Notes: a model not told the origin generated them from the letters alone. 64,000 bases of DNA from Leptotrichia trevisanii DSM 22070 (GCF_000482505.1 NZ_KI519443.1:124001-188000), one strand, 5' to 3'. Shown: positions 43,385 to 53,774, counted from the stretch's first letter. Translations and numbers: made by a program.

Positions 43385-44893
43385 TTAAATTGTATTTACT
43401 AAAACACTCGTCAATCCAGAAATTTTTACGTTTTTTCCATCTACATTTACATTTTTTTCTGTATTGGATAAATTATGTAAAACAATTACCGATTTATTTT
43501 TATAAGTCCGTTTATATGCCAATATTTGATTATCATTGACATTTACTATTTGTAAATCGCCATATTTTAAAGCTTCATTTCCATTTCTTAGAGCTATCCA
43601 TTTTTTGTAATAATTATATAGTGAATCAGGATTTTTCTTTTGAACTTCCAAAGTAGGTGTATCTGTATTATTTTTTATTTCCTCCCATTTTGTCTGTCCA
43701 TTTTCATTTCCCCACAAATAAGGTTCCCTTATCTCTTCATCAGGCTTGCTTCCCTTCATTCCCAATTCTTCTCCATAATATATAAATGGATTTCCAGACA
43801 ATGTCAATAATATTGAAGCCGCTAATTTTTGCTGCCTCAAATCAAGCAGGGTGTTAGCAATTCTATTTTGATCATGATTTGTTAAAAATGGTGCATCAAT
43901 GTAATTGGAAGCAACTTTTCCATAAGTTTCATATATTTTTGTTAATTTGTCAGAAAAAGTTGTAGCATCTTGAGAAATTATCGCTTCGGATATACCATTT
44001 TCCGATATTTCAAAATCAAAATTTGAATCAAAGGCTGCGTAATAAGGAGCAATCTTATTTGTATCATTCCAAACTTCACCTACAATATAAATATTCGGAT
44101 GTTCCTTTTCAAGACTGCTTCTAAATTCCTTCCACCAGTTCACACTTTCCTTTTCCAAATCAACATTTTTAGAATATTCTCCATCACCATATATATGATA
44201 CGCTCCATCAATTCTATAGCCATCTATGTTAGTCTCATTAATCCAATAGTTTGCAATCTTTTTCACTTCTTCCCTGACTTGTCTATTGCTGTAATTCAAA
44301 TCAGGCATTCCTTCCCAGAATATAGCATAATACATTTCCTCATTATTTAACTTATTCCAAGTTTTATGATTCATTGCATAAGAATTCAGGTTTAAAGACT
44401 GATCATTGTTTTTTGCCACTCTATAATAAGACTTGTATTGACTGTTTTTATTCTGGAGCACATCTTTAAACCATGGATGTTCCTTGCTTGTATGGTTTAC
44501 AGGCAAATCTAAAATTACTTTTATTCCTTTGCTATGTGCCTTTGAAACCAGATTTTTCAAATCTTCCTTTGTTCCGTATTCTGGATCGACAGTATAGTAG
44601 TCAGTTACGTCATATTTATGATAACTAGGCGACTTAAAGATAGGAGTAAGCCATATTCCCTGTATTCCTAATTCCTTTAATTCATCCAGTTTATCAGTTA
44701 TCCCGTTAATATCTCCTATTTTGTCATTATTGCTGTCTGCATAAGATCTTACAAATATTTCATAATAAACTCCTGATTTTTCAATTTTACTTTTTTCAGT
44801 ATTATTAAAGTCTTTTATATTTTTATTTTGACACGAAAAAAGGCTTAAAAATAATGCTGTTATTAATAAAATCCATCTATTTAATTTTTTCAT
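43385..44893 (-). CDS. GH13 alpha-amylase lipoprotein
   Basis: This 502-residue alpha-amylase-family protein has a lipoprotein signal ending SLFSCQ, so it works outside the cytoplasm. The GH13 landmarks are GVYYEIFVRSY at the start of the barrel, the nucleophile Asp in GYRIDGAYHI, the acid Glu in YIVGEVWND and the third Asp in LTNHDQNRIA. A small C-terminal beta domain closes the protein. It is the last gene of the minus-strand mal operon, 34 bases after malG, so it probably trims maltodextrin in the periplasm before uptake. Confidence 0.92.
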   Translation of the reverse strand: MKKLNRWILLITALFLSLFSCQNKNIKDFNNTEKSKIEKSGVYYEIFVRSYADSNNDKIGDINGITDKLDELKELGIQGIWLTPIFKSPSYHKYDVTDYYTVDPEYGTKEDLKNLVSKAHSKGIKVILDLPVNHTSKEHPWFKDVLQNKNSQYKSYYRVAKNNDQSLNLNSYAMNHKTWNKLNNEEMYYAIFWEGMPDLNYSNRQVREEVKKIANYWINETNIDGYRIDGAYHIYGDGEYSKNVDLEKESVNWWKEFRSSLEKEHPNIYIVGEVWNDTNKIAPYYAAFDSNFDFEISENGISEAIISQDATTFSDKLTKIYETYGKVASNYIDAPFLTNHDQNRIANTLLDLRQQKLAASILLTLSGNPFIYYGEELGMKGSKPDEEIREPYLWGNENGQTKWEEIKNNTDTPTLEVQKKNPDSLYNYYKKWIALRNGNEALKYGDLQIVNVNDNQILAYKRTYKNKSVIVLHNLSNTEKNVNVDGKNVKISGLTSVLVNTI

Positions 44894-44927
44894 AGATTTA
44901 ACTTCCTTTCATTCTGAAAGATCGAGA

Positions 44928-45767
44928 TTATCCTTTTGAAGCTCCAGCTGACAGTCCTGCCACTATATTTTTCTGAAGCAGTACAAATAGCAAAGTTATC
45001 GGTATCGCAACCAATATTGCTCCTGCCGCAAACAATGTATAATTACTGTTATTCACTCCTGAAATCCACTCAAACAGTCCGACTGCCAATGTCTTCTTAT
45101 GCGGACTTAAAAGTACCATTTTTGGAAATATAAAATCAAACCAAGGTGCAGTAAAATTAATTAATGCAATAAAAACTAATATTGGCCTTGCTACTGGCAT
45201 GATTATTTGGAAAAATGTTCTAAGCGGCCCTGCTCCATCGACTCTTGCCGCTTCATCCAGACTCGCAGGTATTCCATCAAAATACCCTTTTGCAAGCCAA
45301 GAATTATAAGGAATTTGCCCTGCTATGTATATCACAAGAAGTCCCAGATAAGTATCAACTAGATTAAGTCTTTTTAAGAACGCATATATTGCAGTCATTG
45401 CTAAGAATGATGGAAACATTTGCAATATAAGGACTGTTACCATTGTCTGTTTTTTCCCTTTAAATTTATATCTTGAAAAAATATAAGCCGTTAATGTTGT
45501 TATAAACAATGAAATTACCATATTTACTACTGCTATGAAAAGTGTATTCAAATACCATCTTGGATAATCTGTCTTAAACAGTTCTGCATAATGAGCAAAT
45601 GTTATCTGTTTTGGAAAAATATCAGTTCCAAATATTGAAGTTCCAGGCCTTAGTGACGCTCCTACAATCCATATTACAGGAAATATTACAATGAGTGATA
45701 TTATAACAAGTAATATGTATATAAACACGGTTAGTATATCAAATTTTATTTTTTTTTCTTCTCCCAT
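44928..45767 (-). CDS. malG: Maltodextrin ABC transporter permease MalG
   Basis: This 279-residue permease has six membrane segments and the EAA loop EAARVDGAGPLRTFFQIIMPV that contacts the ATPase. The closing NIVAGLSAGASKG is typical of MalG. It pairs with MalF, whose stop codon is one base upstream, so translation is probably coupled. Both should use the ATPase encoded at 50212. Confidence 0.95.
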   Translation of the reverse strand: MGEEKKIKFDILTVFIYILLVIISLIVIFPVIWIVGASLRPGTSIFGTDIFPKQITFAHYAELFKTDYPRWYLNTLFIAVVNMVISLFITTLTAYIFSRYKFKGKKQTMVTVLILQMFPSFLAMTAIYAFLKRLNLVDTYLGLLVIYIAGQIPYNSWLAKGYFDGIPASLDEAARVDGAGPLRTFFQIIMPVARPILVFIALINFTAPWFDFIFPKMVLLSPHKKTLAVGLFEWISGVNNSNYTLFAAGAILVAIPITLLFVLLQKNIVAGLSAGASKG

Positions 45768-45768
45768 T

Positions 45769-47052
45769 TTACAACACCGCCTCCTGATTGAAAGTTTTAG
45801 ATCTAGCCAATGTCAATAAAGATATACTTGCTACAAACAGGAATATGAATATAGTTACTGTTGCCGCTAAGCTGAACAAGTTATTATCCATTGTAAGTTT
45901 GTATATCCAAGACACCAATATATCAGTATGTCCTGCATATCTCAGGCTGGAATCTGCTGGAAGTCCATTTGTTAACAGATAAATCGCTCCAAAATTGTTA
46001 AAGTTAAATGCAAAAGTTAATATCATTGTAGAACCTAATTGAAGCCATAACATCGGAAATGTTATATTTTTAAATTTTTGCCATTCAGTAGCTCCGTCTA
46101 TATCTGCTGCTTCATACAACGAACTCGAAATATTAGTCAATGCTCCTGATATTAATACCATGAAATATGGTGCTCCTAACCAAGTATTTACCAATATTGC
46201 AATTATTTTTGCCCCTGTTGGATCAGTTAAAAATGGAATATTTGTATGCAACAAAGCATTTATAGGCCCTAATCCATTGAACATCAGTCTAAATACTAAC
46301 AATGATACAAAAGCAGGCACTGCATAAGGAAGTATGAAAATTGCTCTCCAGAATCCTTTAAATTTTATTCTTCTGCTGTTAGTTATAAGTGCCAAAAGCA
46401 ATCCTGCTGCAAAGTTAAATATAGTAGTTAAAATGGCCCAAACTAGAGTCCATCCTGCAACTACAAAAAATGTTTTAGATAATTCCTTATATTTTATAAG
46501 CCTTACAAAATTCTGAAATCCTATCCAGTCAAATAGATTTTTAGGCGGAAGATGATCTGGCCCTGAATAGTTTGTAAATGCTATCAAAACTGTCAAAAGC
46601 ATAGGAAAGAATACAATAAAAATTGTTCCCAAAGCCCCTGGTGTCAAGAATGTCGGCATAAAAAATTCATCCATTACATAATCTCTGTATTTTTCACCTT
46701 TTGGCAAACTATTTCCTTCATCAATGAATTTCCCAAGTTTTTTTGCATCTTTTAAATTATATACATAAAAAATCGTAAACAAAATTAATATTATAAAAAA
46801 TAAAGCACCATTTACCAGATAATCAAGTGAATTATCTCCAGCCGTAGTCTTAAATATAGTCCTTACTTCAGGTTTATCTCCCAGACTTATAAATTTATAA
46901 ATTACATTGCTAAATAAACCTGCCAGAAGTATTCCTCCCATTAGTAAATGCATTACAACAAAAAGGATTCCCTTGACTATATGTCCAGCCAGAAATTGCC
47001 CAGCTCCCGGTAAAAGTGCCGAAGCTATCAAAAATTTTTTCTCTTTATTCAT
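45769..47052 (-). CDS. malF: Maltodextrin ABC transporter permease MalF
   Basis: This 427-residue permease carries an extra N-terminal membrane region (about residues 1-130) before the transporter core. The EAA motif is EAADIDGATEWQKFKNITFPM and the core helices follow the usual order. It combines with MalG and MalK to import maltose and maltodextrins delivered by MalE. A 173-base gap with a strong hairpin separates it from malE, while malG follows directly. The N-terminal region shows the PGAGQFLAGH motif seen in Gram-positive-type MalF/MalC proteins. Confidence 0.95.
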   Translation of the reverse strand: MNKEKKFLIASALLPGAGQFLAGHIVKGILFVVMHLLMGGILLAGLFSNVIYKFISLGDKPEVRTIFKTTAGDNSLDYLVNGALFFIILILFTIFYVYNLKDAKKLGKFIDEGNSLPKGEKYRDYVMDEFFMPTFLTPGALGTIFIVFFPMLLTVLIAFTNYSGPDHLPPKNLFDWIGFQNFVRLIKYKELSKTFFVVAGWTLVWAILTTIFNFAAGLLLALITNSRRIKFKGFWRAIFILPYAVPAFVSLLVFRLMFNGLGPINALLHTNIPFLTDPTGAKIIAILVNTWLGAPYFMVLISGALTNISSSLYEAADIDGATEWQKFKNITFPMLWLQLGSTMILTFAFNFNNFGAIYLLTNGLPADSSLRYAGHTDILVSWIYKLTMDNNLFSLAATVTIFIFLFVASISLLTLARSKTFNQEAVL

Positions 47053-47135
47053 CTCACTTCCACACTTTCCATATTTATTTTATGTCTAAACATTTTAAAA
47101 TCAGACGAAAAATTAAATAATAAAATTATTTTAGC

Positions 47136-47174
47136 CAAACTACTTCTTATCTTAAAGTTCAAAAAAGCAGTTTG
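47136..47174 (-). other. Hairpin between malE and malF
   Basis: CAAACTACTT (47136-47145) and AAGCAGTTTG (47165-47174) pair over ten positions on the minus-strand RNA with one wobble and a 19-base loop. No clean T tract follows. The position, just after malE and before the permease genes, matches where enteric mal operons carry hairpins that keep binding-protein mRNA abundant. Confidence 0.7.
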
Positions 47175-47225
47175 ACTATATATTGTTTATTAAATCTCTA
47201 ACTAAAAAGTTTTTAATTAATTATT

Positions 47226-48482
47226 TTATTTTTTTGTTGCGGCAATTTGATCTTTAATTGCTTTTACAGCGTTATCAAGTGCAACTTTTGGTTGTGCTTT
47301 TCCTGCCCAGGCATCTCCTAATGCTGCTCCCATAGGATCCCATACGGCTCCCATTTGAGGAACTGATGGCATTGGTTCAGCAACTGAGATTTGTGCTAAG
47401 AATGCTTTTGAAATATCATCTGCTGGTTCGAAAGATTTTAATGGAGGAATTTGTCCTGTCATTTCAAATCTTTTTTGAAGCATTTCTTTTGAAGAAGCAA
47501 ATTCTAGGAATAACACTGCTGCTTGTGGATATTTAGTAGTAGAATTAATTCCTAATATTCTTACACCTGAGAATGATTTAGGTTTTTGTCCATTAATTGT
47601 AGGTAACGGTACTACACCATATTTTACTTTAGAATCTTTTAAATCACTCAGGAACCAAGGCCCATTTATTACTGCTGCAACTTTTCCTTCGGTAAACAAA
47701 GCTTTTATAACATTTGCATTTACATCTTGAGCTTTATCAGCAGAAACTTCTTTTAATTTTAACATTGCTTCAAGCCCTTTTACAGCACCATCGTTGTTAA
47801 GTCCCATATCATTAACATCTGTTCCATTTTTGAATACATAACCTCCATCAGCTGAAAGGAATGCATAAGAAAAATAGAAATTAGCTGGTTCAAATAAAAT
47901 TCCAAATTTTTGTGCACCTTTATTAGTTAATGATTTTGTAGCTTCAATTAATTTTTCAAACGAATCAGGTGCTGTTGGTAATAAATCTTTATTATAGAAT
48001 AAAGCGTAAGTTTCCATTGCCAAAGGTACACCGTAATGTTTGTTATCCATTGCTTTAGATCCGCTTACAGCCCCTGGATAAAAATCCTGTTCCACTTTAT
48101 TTACCAATTCAGGTACATCATCCAATGTGAATAATAATCCTGCACTTGCAGCTGTTCCTATATTATCATGAGGGAAAACTACCAAGTCTGCCGCTCCAGA
48201 ATCTGTTTTTCCTTCAGTTTGCAATTTTTTCACTACATCAGGTGCTTCCACATTTTCATAAGTTACTTTAACATTATATTTTTTTTCAAATTCCTGAGCC
48301 ACATATTTTATCCAGTCCGCTTCTTTTCCTTTAGATTCCCAGATTTTCAAAGTAGCTCCACTTTCTGGCTTTAATTCTGACATTGCAGAACCTTGTTTAC
48401 CTCCATCTGTTTTTTCAGCTTCTTTTTTTCCACATGAAAATAGAACCATCATAGCCGAAATAATTAATAATATCTTTTTCAT
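47226..48482 (-). CDS. malE: Maltodextrin-binding lipoprotein MalE
   Basis: This 418-residue binding protein begins with a lipoprotein signal (lipobox VLFSCGKK), so it is lipid-anchored. It has the two-lobed fold of family 1 solute-binding proteins, with conserved KIWESKGKEADW, AADLVVFPHDNIGT and YGVPLAMETYALFYNKDL. The ATG at 48482 is behind GGAGG; an upstream in-frame start at 48509 is not well placed. It follows the porin gene by 42 bases and precedes the permease genes, the standard order. Confidence 0.95.
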   Translation of the reverse strand: MKKILLIISAMMVLFSCGKKEAEKTDGGKQGSAMSELKPESGATLKIWESKGKEADWIKYVAQEFEKKYNVKVTYENVEAPDVVKKLQTEGKTDSGAADLVVFPHDNIGTAASAGLLFTLDDVPELVNKVEQDFYPGAVSGSKAMDNKHYGVPLAMETYALFYNKDLLPTAPDSFEKLIEATKSLTNKGAQKFGILFEPANFYFSYAFLSADGGYVFKNGTDVNDMGLNNDGAVKGLEAMLKLKEVSADKAQDVNANVIKALFTEGKVAAVINGPWFLSDLKDSKVKYGVVPLPTINGQKPKSFSGVRILGINSTTKYPQAAVLFLEFASSKEMLQKRFEMTGQIPPLKSFEPADDISKAFLAQISVAEPMPSVPQMGAVWDPMGAALGDAWAGKAQPKVALDNAVKAIKDQIAATKK

Positions 48483-48524
48483 CCTTGTATCCTCCAATTT
48501 TATCTTCAAATCAATAACTTGCTA

Positions 48525-49895
48525 TTAGAACCAAACTTCTGTTTGAATTCCAAATAATACTCCTTTATTATGTTCTTTTCCATCCAAATCTTTTCTTATC
48601 ATTTTCTTATCCCCAAAACCATGTCCATAAGTTACAAATGCTCTGATTTCAGGACGTCCCCAGAAGTTTTCTGTATCAAGTTTTAAAGTAGGTGCCACTG
48701 TTAATTTGAATAATCCACTGTCGTAGTCTGTTTGTCCTTTACGAACTTTTACATAGTCAACTCCTGTTTCATATTGCATAGCAAAATGGCTTGTTATAGG
48801 GTTGCTAACTCTTACTCCTGCTGTTACCCATTGTTGTCTTTGATCTTTTGCTCCCCAGAAGTTTTTATCATATCTATACCCTAATTCAGGCATAACTTGC
48901 CAGCTATCTGAAAGATTAGCCTGTCCATATGTGATTAAGTTTACAGATACAGCATCTTTTCTGCTATCTCCCCATGAAGTAGCACTTCCAAGTCCACTTG
49001 CAGAACCAAGTCCTACCCCACCTTGTAATACAATTTTAGAAAATCCGTTATCTTTAAATCCATAGAATCCTGGTAAACTATAACTAATTGCACCTTGTGT
49101 TCCCCATTCAGTTATATCTTTATCAGTAGAATCTGATCTCATTGTATGTCCTGCCAATTCAAATGCCCAAGGGCCTACTGAATATTTAGTATGAAGTGTG
49201 TATTCAGGATGTTTTCCTGGATCTGTTGCTATTAGGGCAACATCAGCTGTTCCTGAACCAAGTTTTATGTTTTGAACCCCTGCTCCTGTTCCTGAGAAGT
49301 CTTTAATATAATAGTCATTTATATGAATGTCTTCTCTGTTGTAATATCTTTTTCCAGCCCAATATGTAGCTCCACCATTCGGTGTTATATCAACATAAAA
49401 TTGTCTAGTTTTAAATGAATCATTTTCAGAACCTGGATCATTTGCACTTCCTGCAGTCCATGTTTTATAGTCATTTCCTGAACCTGATTTTGTTGAGAAC
49501 ATGTAGTGAACTGAACCTTGTGCCCCATTTATATCAAATTTTTTCACTAATTCCATTTCTGCATATGTATCATCTTCATTACCAAGTCTATATTTTTTAG
49601 CAAATCCTTCATCCTGTACTTTAAATGCAGATCCTTTTTCTCCTTGTTGATCTATAAGAAGTCCCGCTCTTCCGTAACCATGAAATTCAAATCCATCAGT
49701 TATGCTTGCCATACTGAATGCTGGTGCAGGAGCTGGTGGTGGTGTTTGTTTTTCAGCTATTTGTTTTGACAATTCCTGTTTAGTTTCTATCAACTCTCTT
49801 TCAAGTCTTTCAACTCTTTCTTCCAGTGTTTCCGCATTTATAAATGAACATGCCATTAAAAACGCTGTCAATGCTAAAAGTATTTTTTTTCTCAT
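48525..49895 (-). CDS. LamB-like maltoporin
   Basis: The 456-residue protein has a signal peptide (LLALTAFLMACSFINA), then a coiled coil (LEERVERLERELIETKQEL) and a Pro/Ala linker. An 18-strand-type porin barrel follows, starting FEFHGYGRAGLLI and ending with an aromatic residue (FGIQTEVWF) as outer membrane proteins do. Its position directly upstream of malE and its LamB-like start support maltodextrin transport. The coiled-coil spacer before the barrel is common in porins of Fusobacteriota-like diderms and may hold the barrel to the cell wall. The ATG at 49895 lies behind GGAGG. Confidence 0.88.
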   Translation of the reverse strand: MRKKILLALTAFLMACSFINAETLEERVERLERELIETKQELSKQIAEKQTPPPAPAPAFSMASITDGFEFHGYGRAGLLIDQQGEKGSAFKVQDEGFAKKYRLGNEDDTYAEMELVKKFDINGAQGSVHYMFSTKSGSGNDYKTWTAGSANDPGSENDSFKTRQFYVDITPNGGATYWAGKRYYNREDIHINDYYIKDFSGTGAGVQNIKLGSGTADVALIATDPGKHPEYTLHTKYSVGPWAFELAGHTMRSDSTDKDITEWGTQGAISYSLPGFYGFKDNGFSKIVLQGGVGLGSASGLGSATSWGDSRKDAVSVNLITYGQANLSDSWQVMPELGYRYDKNFWGAKDQRQQWVTAGVRVSNPITSHFAMQYETGVDYVKVRKGQTDYDSGLFKLTVAPTLKLDTENFWGRPEIRAFVTYGHGFGDKKMIRKDLDGKEHNKGVLFGIQTEVWF

Positions 49896-50211
49896 AATAA
49901 AATCCTCCAAATATTTTTTATTTTTATTTATTAAATTTAAAGCTAATTTACAAAACAGATTATAGATTGTTGTGAATTATCAATTTTATAATTTATATTT
50001 GTCTATTTGTTAAAATTATTTATCGAAGTATAATAATGTTTGTTTTACTTAAAAAATATTTAAAATTCTATTTCTTTTGGTAAATTAACTTTTTATTAAC
50101 TATTCTTTAGTTTATAAATTGCTTAACTTCTTAAAAGATCCAATTATCCCAAAATTGAATAACTTAACTACAATGTCTAAGTTTGGCTAAATGATTATGT
50201 TAGGCTGTATT
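49896..50211 (-). promoter_or_regulatory. Leader region of the lamB-malE operon
   Basis: No gene is seen in this AT-rich gap. On the minus strand TATACT at 50032-50027 is a candidate -10, but no good -35 lies 16-18 bases upstream, which would fit an activator-dependent promoter. No strong terminator for malK is visible. Confidence 0.35.
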
Positions 50212-51312
50212 TTATAAACTTATATTTTCTTCTGTCTGTGCATCAAATATATGTGCTTTTGAAGTGTCAAATCTAAATATTTTTTTCGTTTTGTTGCTCT
50301 TAATTTGTGTAAAATTTGAATTTAATCTGCAAGTAAATTGATGATCATTAAGTGAAAAATAAATGTATTCTTCATTCCCCATCTGTTCTACAACATTTAT
50401 TTCCCCCTCTTTTGAAAAACTGTCTTCCACTTCGGAAACTGATATATTTTCAGGACGTATTCCAAATACAACTTTTTTCCCGACATGGTTTTTCAATTTT
50501 TCAGCTTTCTCACTTGCAATTTCTATTTGTGTTCCACTTAAATCTATGTATATTCGCCCTTCATTTTCTACTAATTCACCATCTATAAGATTCATAGTGG
50601 GAGAACCGATAAACCCAGCTACGAACTTATTGGCAGGATAATGATATAGATTTAAAGGTGTATCAACCTGCATTATTCGTCCTGATTTTAATACTGTTAT
50701 TCTGTCACCCATAGTCATTGCTTCAACTTGATCGTGAGTAACATATATCATTGTTGTTTTCAGTTCCTTATGAAGTTGTGCTATTCTTACACGCATTGAA
50801 ACTCTTAACTTAGCATCAAGGTTTGATAAAGGCTCGTCGAATAAGAATACTTCTGGCTCTCTTACGAGTGCCCTTCCAAGTGCAACCCTTTGTCTTTGTC
50901 CTCCTGACATTTCTTTAGGTTTTCTATCCAAAAGATCTGTTATCTCAAGTTTTTCTGCTGCTTCCCGTACTCTTCTGTCAATTTCATCTTTTGGAGTTTT
51001 TTTCAATTTTAATCCAAATGCCATATTTTCATAAACTGTCATATGCGGATACAAGGCATAATTTTGAAACACCATAGCTATTCCTCTATCCTTTGGCGGA
51101 ATGTCATTTACTAGTCTGTCACCTATGTATATTTCACCACCACTTATTTCCTCAAGCCCTGCCACCATTCTCAACGTTGTTGATTTTGCACAGCCTGATG
51201 GCCCTACAAATACCATAAATTCGCCATCTTTTATGTCCAAGTCTATGCCGTGAACCGCTTTAAAGCCGTTTGGATATTGTTTTTCAACTTTTTTTAATAC
51301 CACTCTTGACAT
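50212..51312 (-). CDS. MalK/MsmX-type sugar ABC transporter ATPase
   Basis: This 366-residue ATPase should power the MalFG permease and possibly other sugar importers. It has the MalK layout: ATPase domain with [16 protein letters not shown] and [16 protein letters not shown], then a C-terminal regulatory OB-fold region ([10 protein letters not shown]). The Walker A loop reads [10 protein letters not shown], with Ala in place of the usual last Gly. The gene has its own promoter upstream and is separated from lamB by 316 bases, so it may be shared by several transporters, as MsmX is. Confidence 0.93.
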   Translation of the reverse strand: MSRVVLKKVEKQYPNGFKAVHGIDLDIKDGEFMVFVGPSGCAKSTTLRMVAGLEEISGGEIYIGDRLVNDIPPKDRGIAMVFQNYALYPHMTVYENMAFGLKLKKTPKDEIDRRVREAAEKLEITDLLDRKPKEMSGGQRQRVALGRALVREPEVFLFDEPLSNLDAKLRVSMRVRIAQLHKELKTTMIYVTHDQVEAMTMGDRITVLKSGRIMQVDTPLNLYHYPANKFVAGFIGSPTMNLIDGELVENEGRIYIDLSGTQIEIASEKAEKLKNHVGKKVVFGIRPENISVSEVEDSFSKEGEINVVEQMGNEEYIYFSLNDHQFTCRLNSNFTQIKSNKTKKIFRFDTSKAHIFDAQTEENISL

Positions 51313-51363
51313 TGATACTCCTCCTAAAACTTAAATAATACTTTTTTTACCCTTTATGTTCTA

Positions 51364-51391
51364 AGTATACCTTAATTTTTTCTATTGTCAA
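51364..51391 (-). promoter_or_regulatory. Sigma-70 promoter of the malK transcript
   Basis: On the minus strand, TTGACA (51391-51386) and TATACT (51369-51364) are 16 bases apart, about 50 bases before the start codon. The rest of the 586-base gap (51313-51898) is AT-rich and holds no gene; the plus-strand promoter is listed separately. Confidence 0.8.
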
Positions 51392-51825
51392 TACCTATAC
51401 GTAAATCTTTTTTTAAAATTTTTAATTCTCACCTTTAAATTTTCTTACAAACACTGAAAATACTTACTTATTTAGAATATAAAAATTTTTTATAATTTTT
51501 AAATACCCTAAAAATCAGACGATAAAACTTTGATTATTATATTTGAAGTTTATAATTATTTAATATTCAATAACAATTTACTGTATTTTTACTTCTAAAT
51601 TCATACATATCTATTCCAAAGTCTGCCCTTTAATATTCAACTAAAGATTTTTTATAATCTTGATTTTAATTTATTATAAAAAATCAGTGTAGTTAAATTA
51701 AAATTAAGAAAAAAATATTTATTAGTCAAAATCCATTTAGTAAATTTTAAAATAAAAATTATTTATTTGAATACTTAAAAACAAATTTTTACTCTAATCT
51801 AAATATTTCATTTTAAAATTATACA

Positions 51826-51854
51826 TTTACAATTTTACATATTTATTATATAAT
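51826..51854 (+). promoter_or_regulatory. Sigma-70 promoter of the AI-2E family gene
   Basis: TTTACA (51826-51831) and TATAAT (51849-51854) are exactly 17 bases apart, 44 bases before the start codon at 51899. Confidence 0.82.
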
Positions 51855-51898
51855 AATGCTACAAACTAAATAATAAACTGAAAAAGGAGCATTTCATT

Positions 51899-53065
51899 AT
51901 GGCAAGTTACAAAAATTTTGACTTTAAAAAATTATATTTTCTTGTATATATTGCTTTAATTCTGCTAGTTGTATTTATAGCGTTTAAACTTGGAATTTTT
52001 TTGTTTCCATTTACAATAGCATTATTTTTATCAATATTGACACGTCCATTTACACGATTTTTACAAAGGAAGTTGAAATTATCAAAAAAACTTTCTACAA
52101 TAATTTCAATTATAACATTTTTAATTTTATTTTTTGGAGTAATAGGATGGGGATCATTAAAGTTAATAAGTGAAATTTATAAATTATCACAGAATCTTAA
52201 TAGTTACAGCGAAATTGCACAAAAATTATGGGTTGACAATATGGCAAAAGTTTACACTTATCTTGGAAATTTCCCATCAGGTTTTACAAAGCAGGTAAAT
52301 GATACGATAAACAGTTTTATTTCGTCAGGTTCTGCAAGACTTGGAATGTTTATAAAAGGATTAATAAGTTTTATTACTTCTATACCAACATTGATTTTAT
52401 ATATCTGCATAACGATTTTAGCGACTTTTTTTATAAGTCTTGATAGAGATGAGATTGTATCATTTTTAGAGCAACAATTGCCAAAATCTTGGTTAGACAA
52501 GGTATTTAATATAAAAACGGATATGTTTACCGTTCTAGGTTCCTACATAAAAGCACAAGTTATTTTGATGACAATTTGTTTTTTTGAACTTTTAATCTGC
52601 TTACATTTACTGTCATTTTTAAATTTAAATGTACCATACCCTTTGTTAATGTCAATTATAATCTGTGCAATTGATGCCTTGCCAATTTTGGGAGCAGGAA
52701 CTATTTTAATTCCATGGGCAATAATTTCCTTTGCACTGGCTGATATTAAATTAGGAATCGCACTAATAATAATTTACTTGTTTGTTTTATCAGTACGGCA
52801 AATGCTGGAACCAAAATTAGTAAGTCAAAATTTAGGAGTACATCCACTAATCACACTAATTTCAATGTATTCAGGTTTCAAAATTTTTGGAGTAATTGGG
52901 TTTTTAATAGGGCCAGTTGTAATGATTATTTTAAAAAATGTATTTTCAAGAGAACTGGAAGTTGGATTTTTCCGAGATATTTTTGGTGAACCATCTGACA
53001 ATATAAAGTCCAATAATACCAAAATAAATGATATTGAAATAAAAACAAAAAAAGATATTAAATAA
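51899..53065 (+). CDS. AI-2E family (PerM-like) membrane protein
   Basis: This 388-residue protein has about eight membrane segments, including a first pair near residues 10-55 and the conserved cluster IDALPILGAGTILIPWAI. The motif LEPKLVSQNLGVHPLITLISMYSGFKIFG is characteristic of the AI-2E exporter/PerM family (shown here only by its first part, LEPKLVSQNLGVHPL). Known members export autoinducer-2 or act as sodium/proton antiporters, and this one cannot be assigned to either. It starts at ATG 51899 behind AAAGGAG and is monocistronic, ending in a bidirectional terminator. Confidence 0.88.
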   Translation: MASYKNFDFKKLYFLVYIALILLVVFIAFKLGIFLFPFTIALFLSILTRPFTRFLQRKLKLSKKLSTIISIITFLILFFGVIGWGSLKLISEIYKLSQNLNSYSEIAQKLWVDNMAKVYTYLGNFPSGFTKQVNDTINSFISSGSARLGMFIKGLISFITSIPTLILYICITILATFFISLDRDEIVSFLEQQLPKSWLDKVFNIKTDMFTVLGSYIKAQVILMTICFFELLICLHLLSFLNLNVPYPLLMSIIICAIDALPILGAGTILIPWAIISFALADIKLGIALIIIYLFVLSVRQMLEPKLVSQNLGVHPLITLISMYSGFKIFGVIGFLIGPVVMIILKNVFSRELEVGFFRDIFGEPSDNIKSNNTKINDIEIKTKKDIK

Positions 53066-53079
53066 TAGCCAAACATAAA

Positions 53080-53101
53080 AAGAGCCGCAATTAAGCGACT
53101 C
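53080..53101. terminator. Bidirectional terminator between the AI-2E gene and the V-ATPase operon
   Basis: AGAGCCGC (53080-53087) and GCGACTCT (53094-53101) form an 8-position stem. The plus strand continues ATTTTTTTA, the minus strand TTTTTATG. The single non-canonical pair is a wobble on the minus strand. Confidence 0.85.
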
Positions 53102-53135
53102 TATTTTTTTATCCCAGATAAAATTTCTAATTTAT

Positions 53136-53774
53136 TTATGCTTTTTCAGCCATCATATCCTTAACTTTCATAAGCCTTGTAATGCTTGATCTCTCATTTT
53201 CATCAAGCTTCATCTGGATATAACGAATTGTTTCTTCAAGTTGTGGAATTGTCATATATTCCAGTGCATTTACACGCCGTCTTGTCTTTTCCACTTCGTC
53301 TGCCATAAGCTGACATGCCTTTTCAATTTCTGCCAGTTCCAGCAAGTCTTTCATCACTTTATTCAAGCCGTCAACAGCATCATCCAAGTCAGCAGATGTT
53401 TGTGCATATCCATATGGATAAGCTACTTCTGCACTTTCCAGATCCCTGTTAAAAGTCATTTTTGGTACAATTACGCTCATTACATTTTTAGTTTCTATAT
53501 TTGCAAAAAGTTTATCTTCTGAATATGCAATGGCATTTTCCAGCATTTCATCAGACATTACCCCTCTTGCAAGCAGAAAATCCTTAAACGAATCCTGCAA
53601 TTTCCCTTCCACCTCTTCACGTAATTTTCTATTCTGCTTTATCAAAATTATAAATTGTCGCATAAGTTCATCCTGCTTGTCCTTTAACAATTTATGTCCA
53701 CTTTTGGCAGTTTTTAGACGTGCCTTTAAACGGCTTAACTCCATTCTTGTAGGATTTACATTTAATCTTGCCAT
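53136..53774 (-). CDS. ntpD: V-type ATPase subunit D (central stalk)
   Basis: Subunit D is the rotating central axle of the V1 motor. The 212-residue protein is a long helical hairpin with the family start [20 protein letters not shown] and the conserved end [23 protein letters not shown] (quoted in part: [13 protein letters not shown]). It begins three bases after the ntpB stop and is the last gene of the operon, followed by a terminator. Confidence 0.95.
   Translation of the reverse strand: MARLNVNPTRMELSRLKARLKTAKSGHKLLKDKQDELMRQFIILIKQNRKLREEVEGKLQDSFKDFLLARGVMSDEMLENAIAYSEDKLFANIETKNVMSVIVPKMTFNRDLESAEVAYPYGYAQTSADLDDAVDGLNKVMKDLLELAEIEKACQLMADEVEKTRRRVNALEYMTIPQLEETIRYIQMKLDENERSSITRLMKVKDMMAEKA

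Noticed and set aside
47103-47113. AGACGAAAAAT near malF resembling the PTS box
   Set aside because: Only one box of the three is present and it is not at the spacing seen upstream of the PTS promoters; chance is likely in AT-rich DNA.
51513-51528. CAGACGATAAAAC in the malK-AI-2E gap as a fourth PTS-type box
   Set aside because: Differs at the core end, lies far from both promoters and lacks companion boxes.
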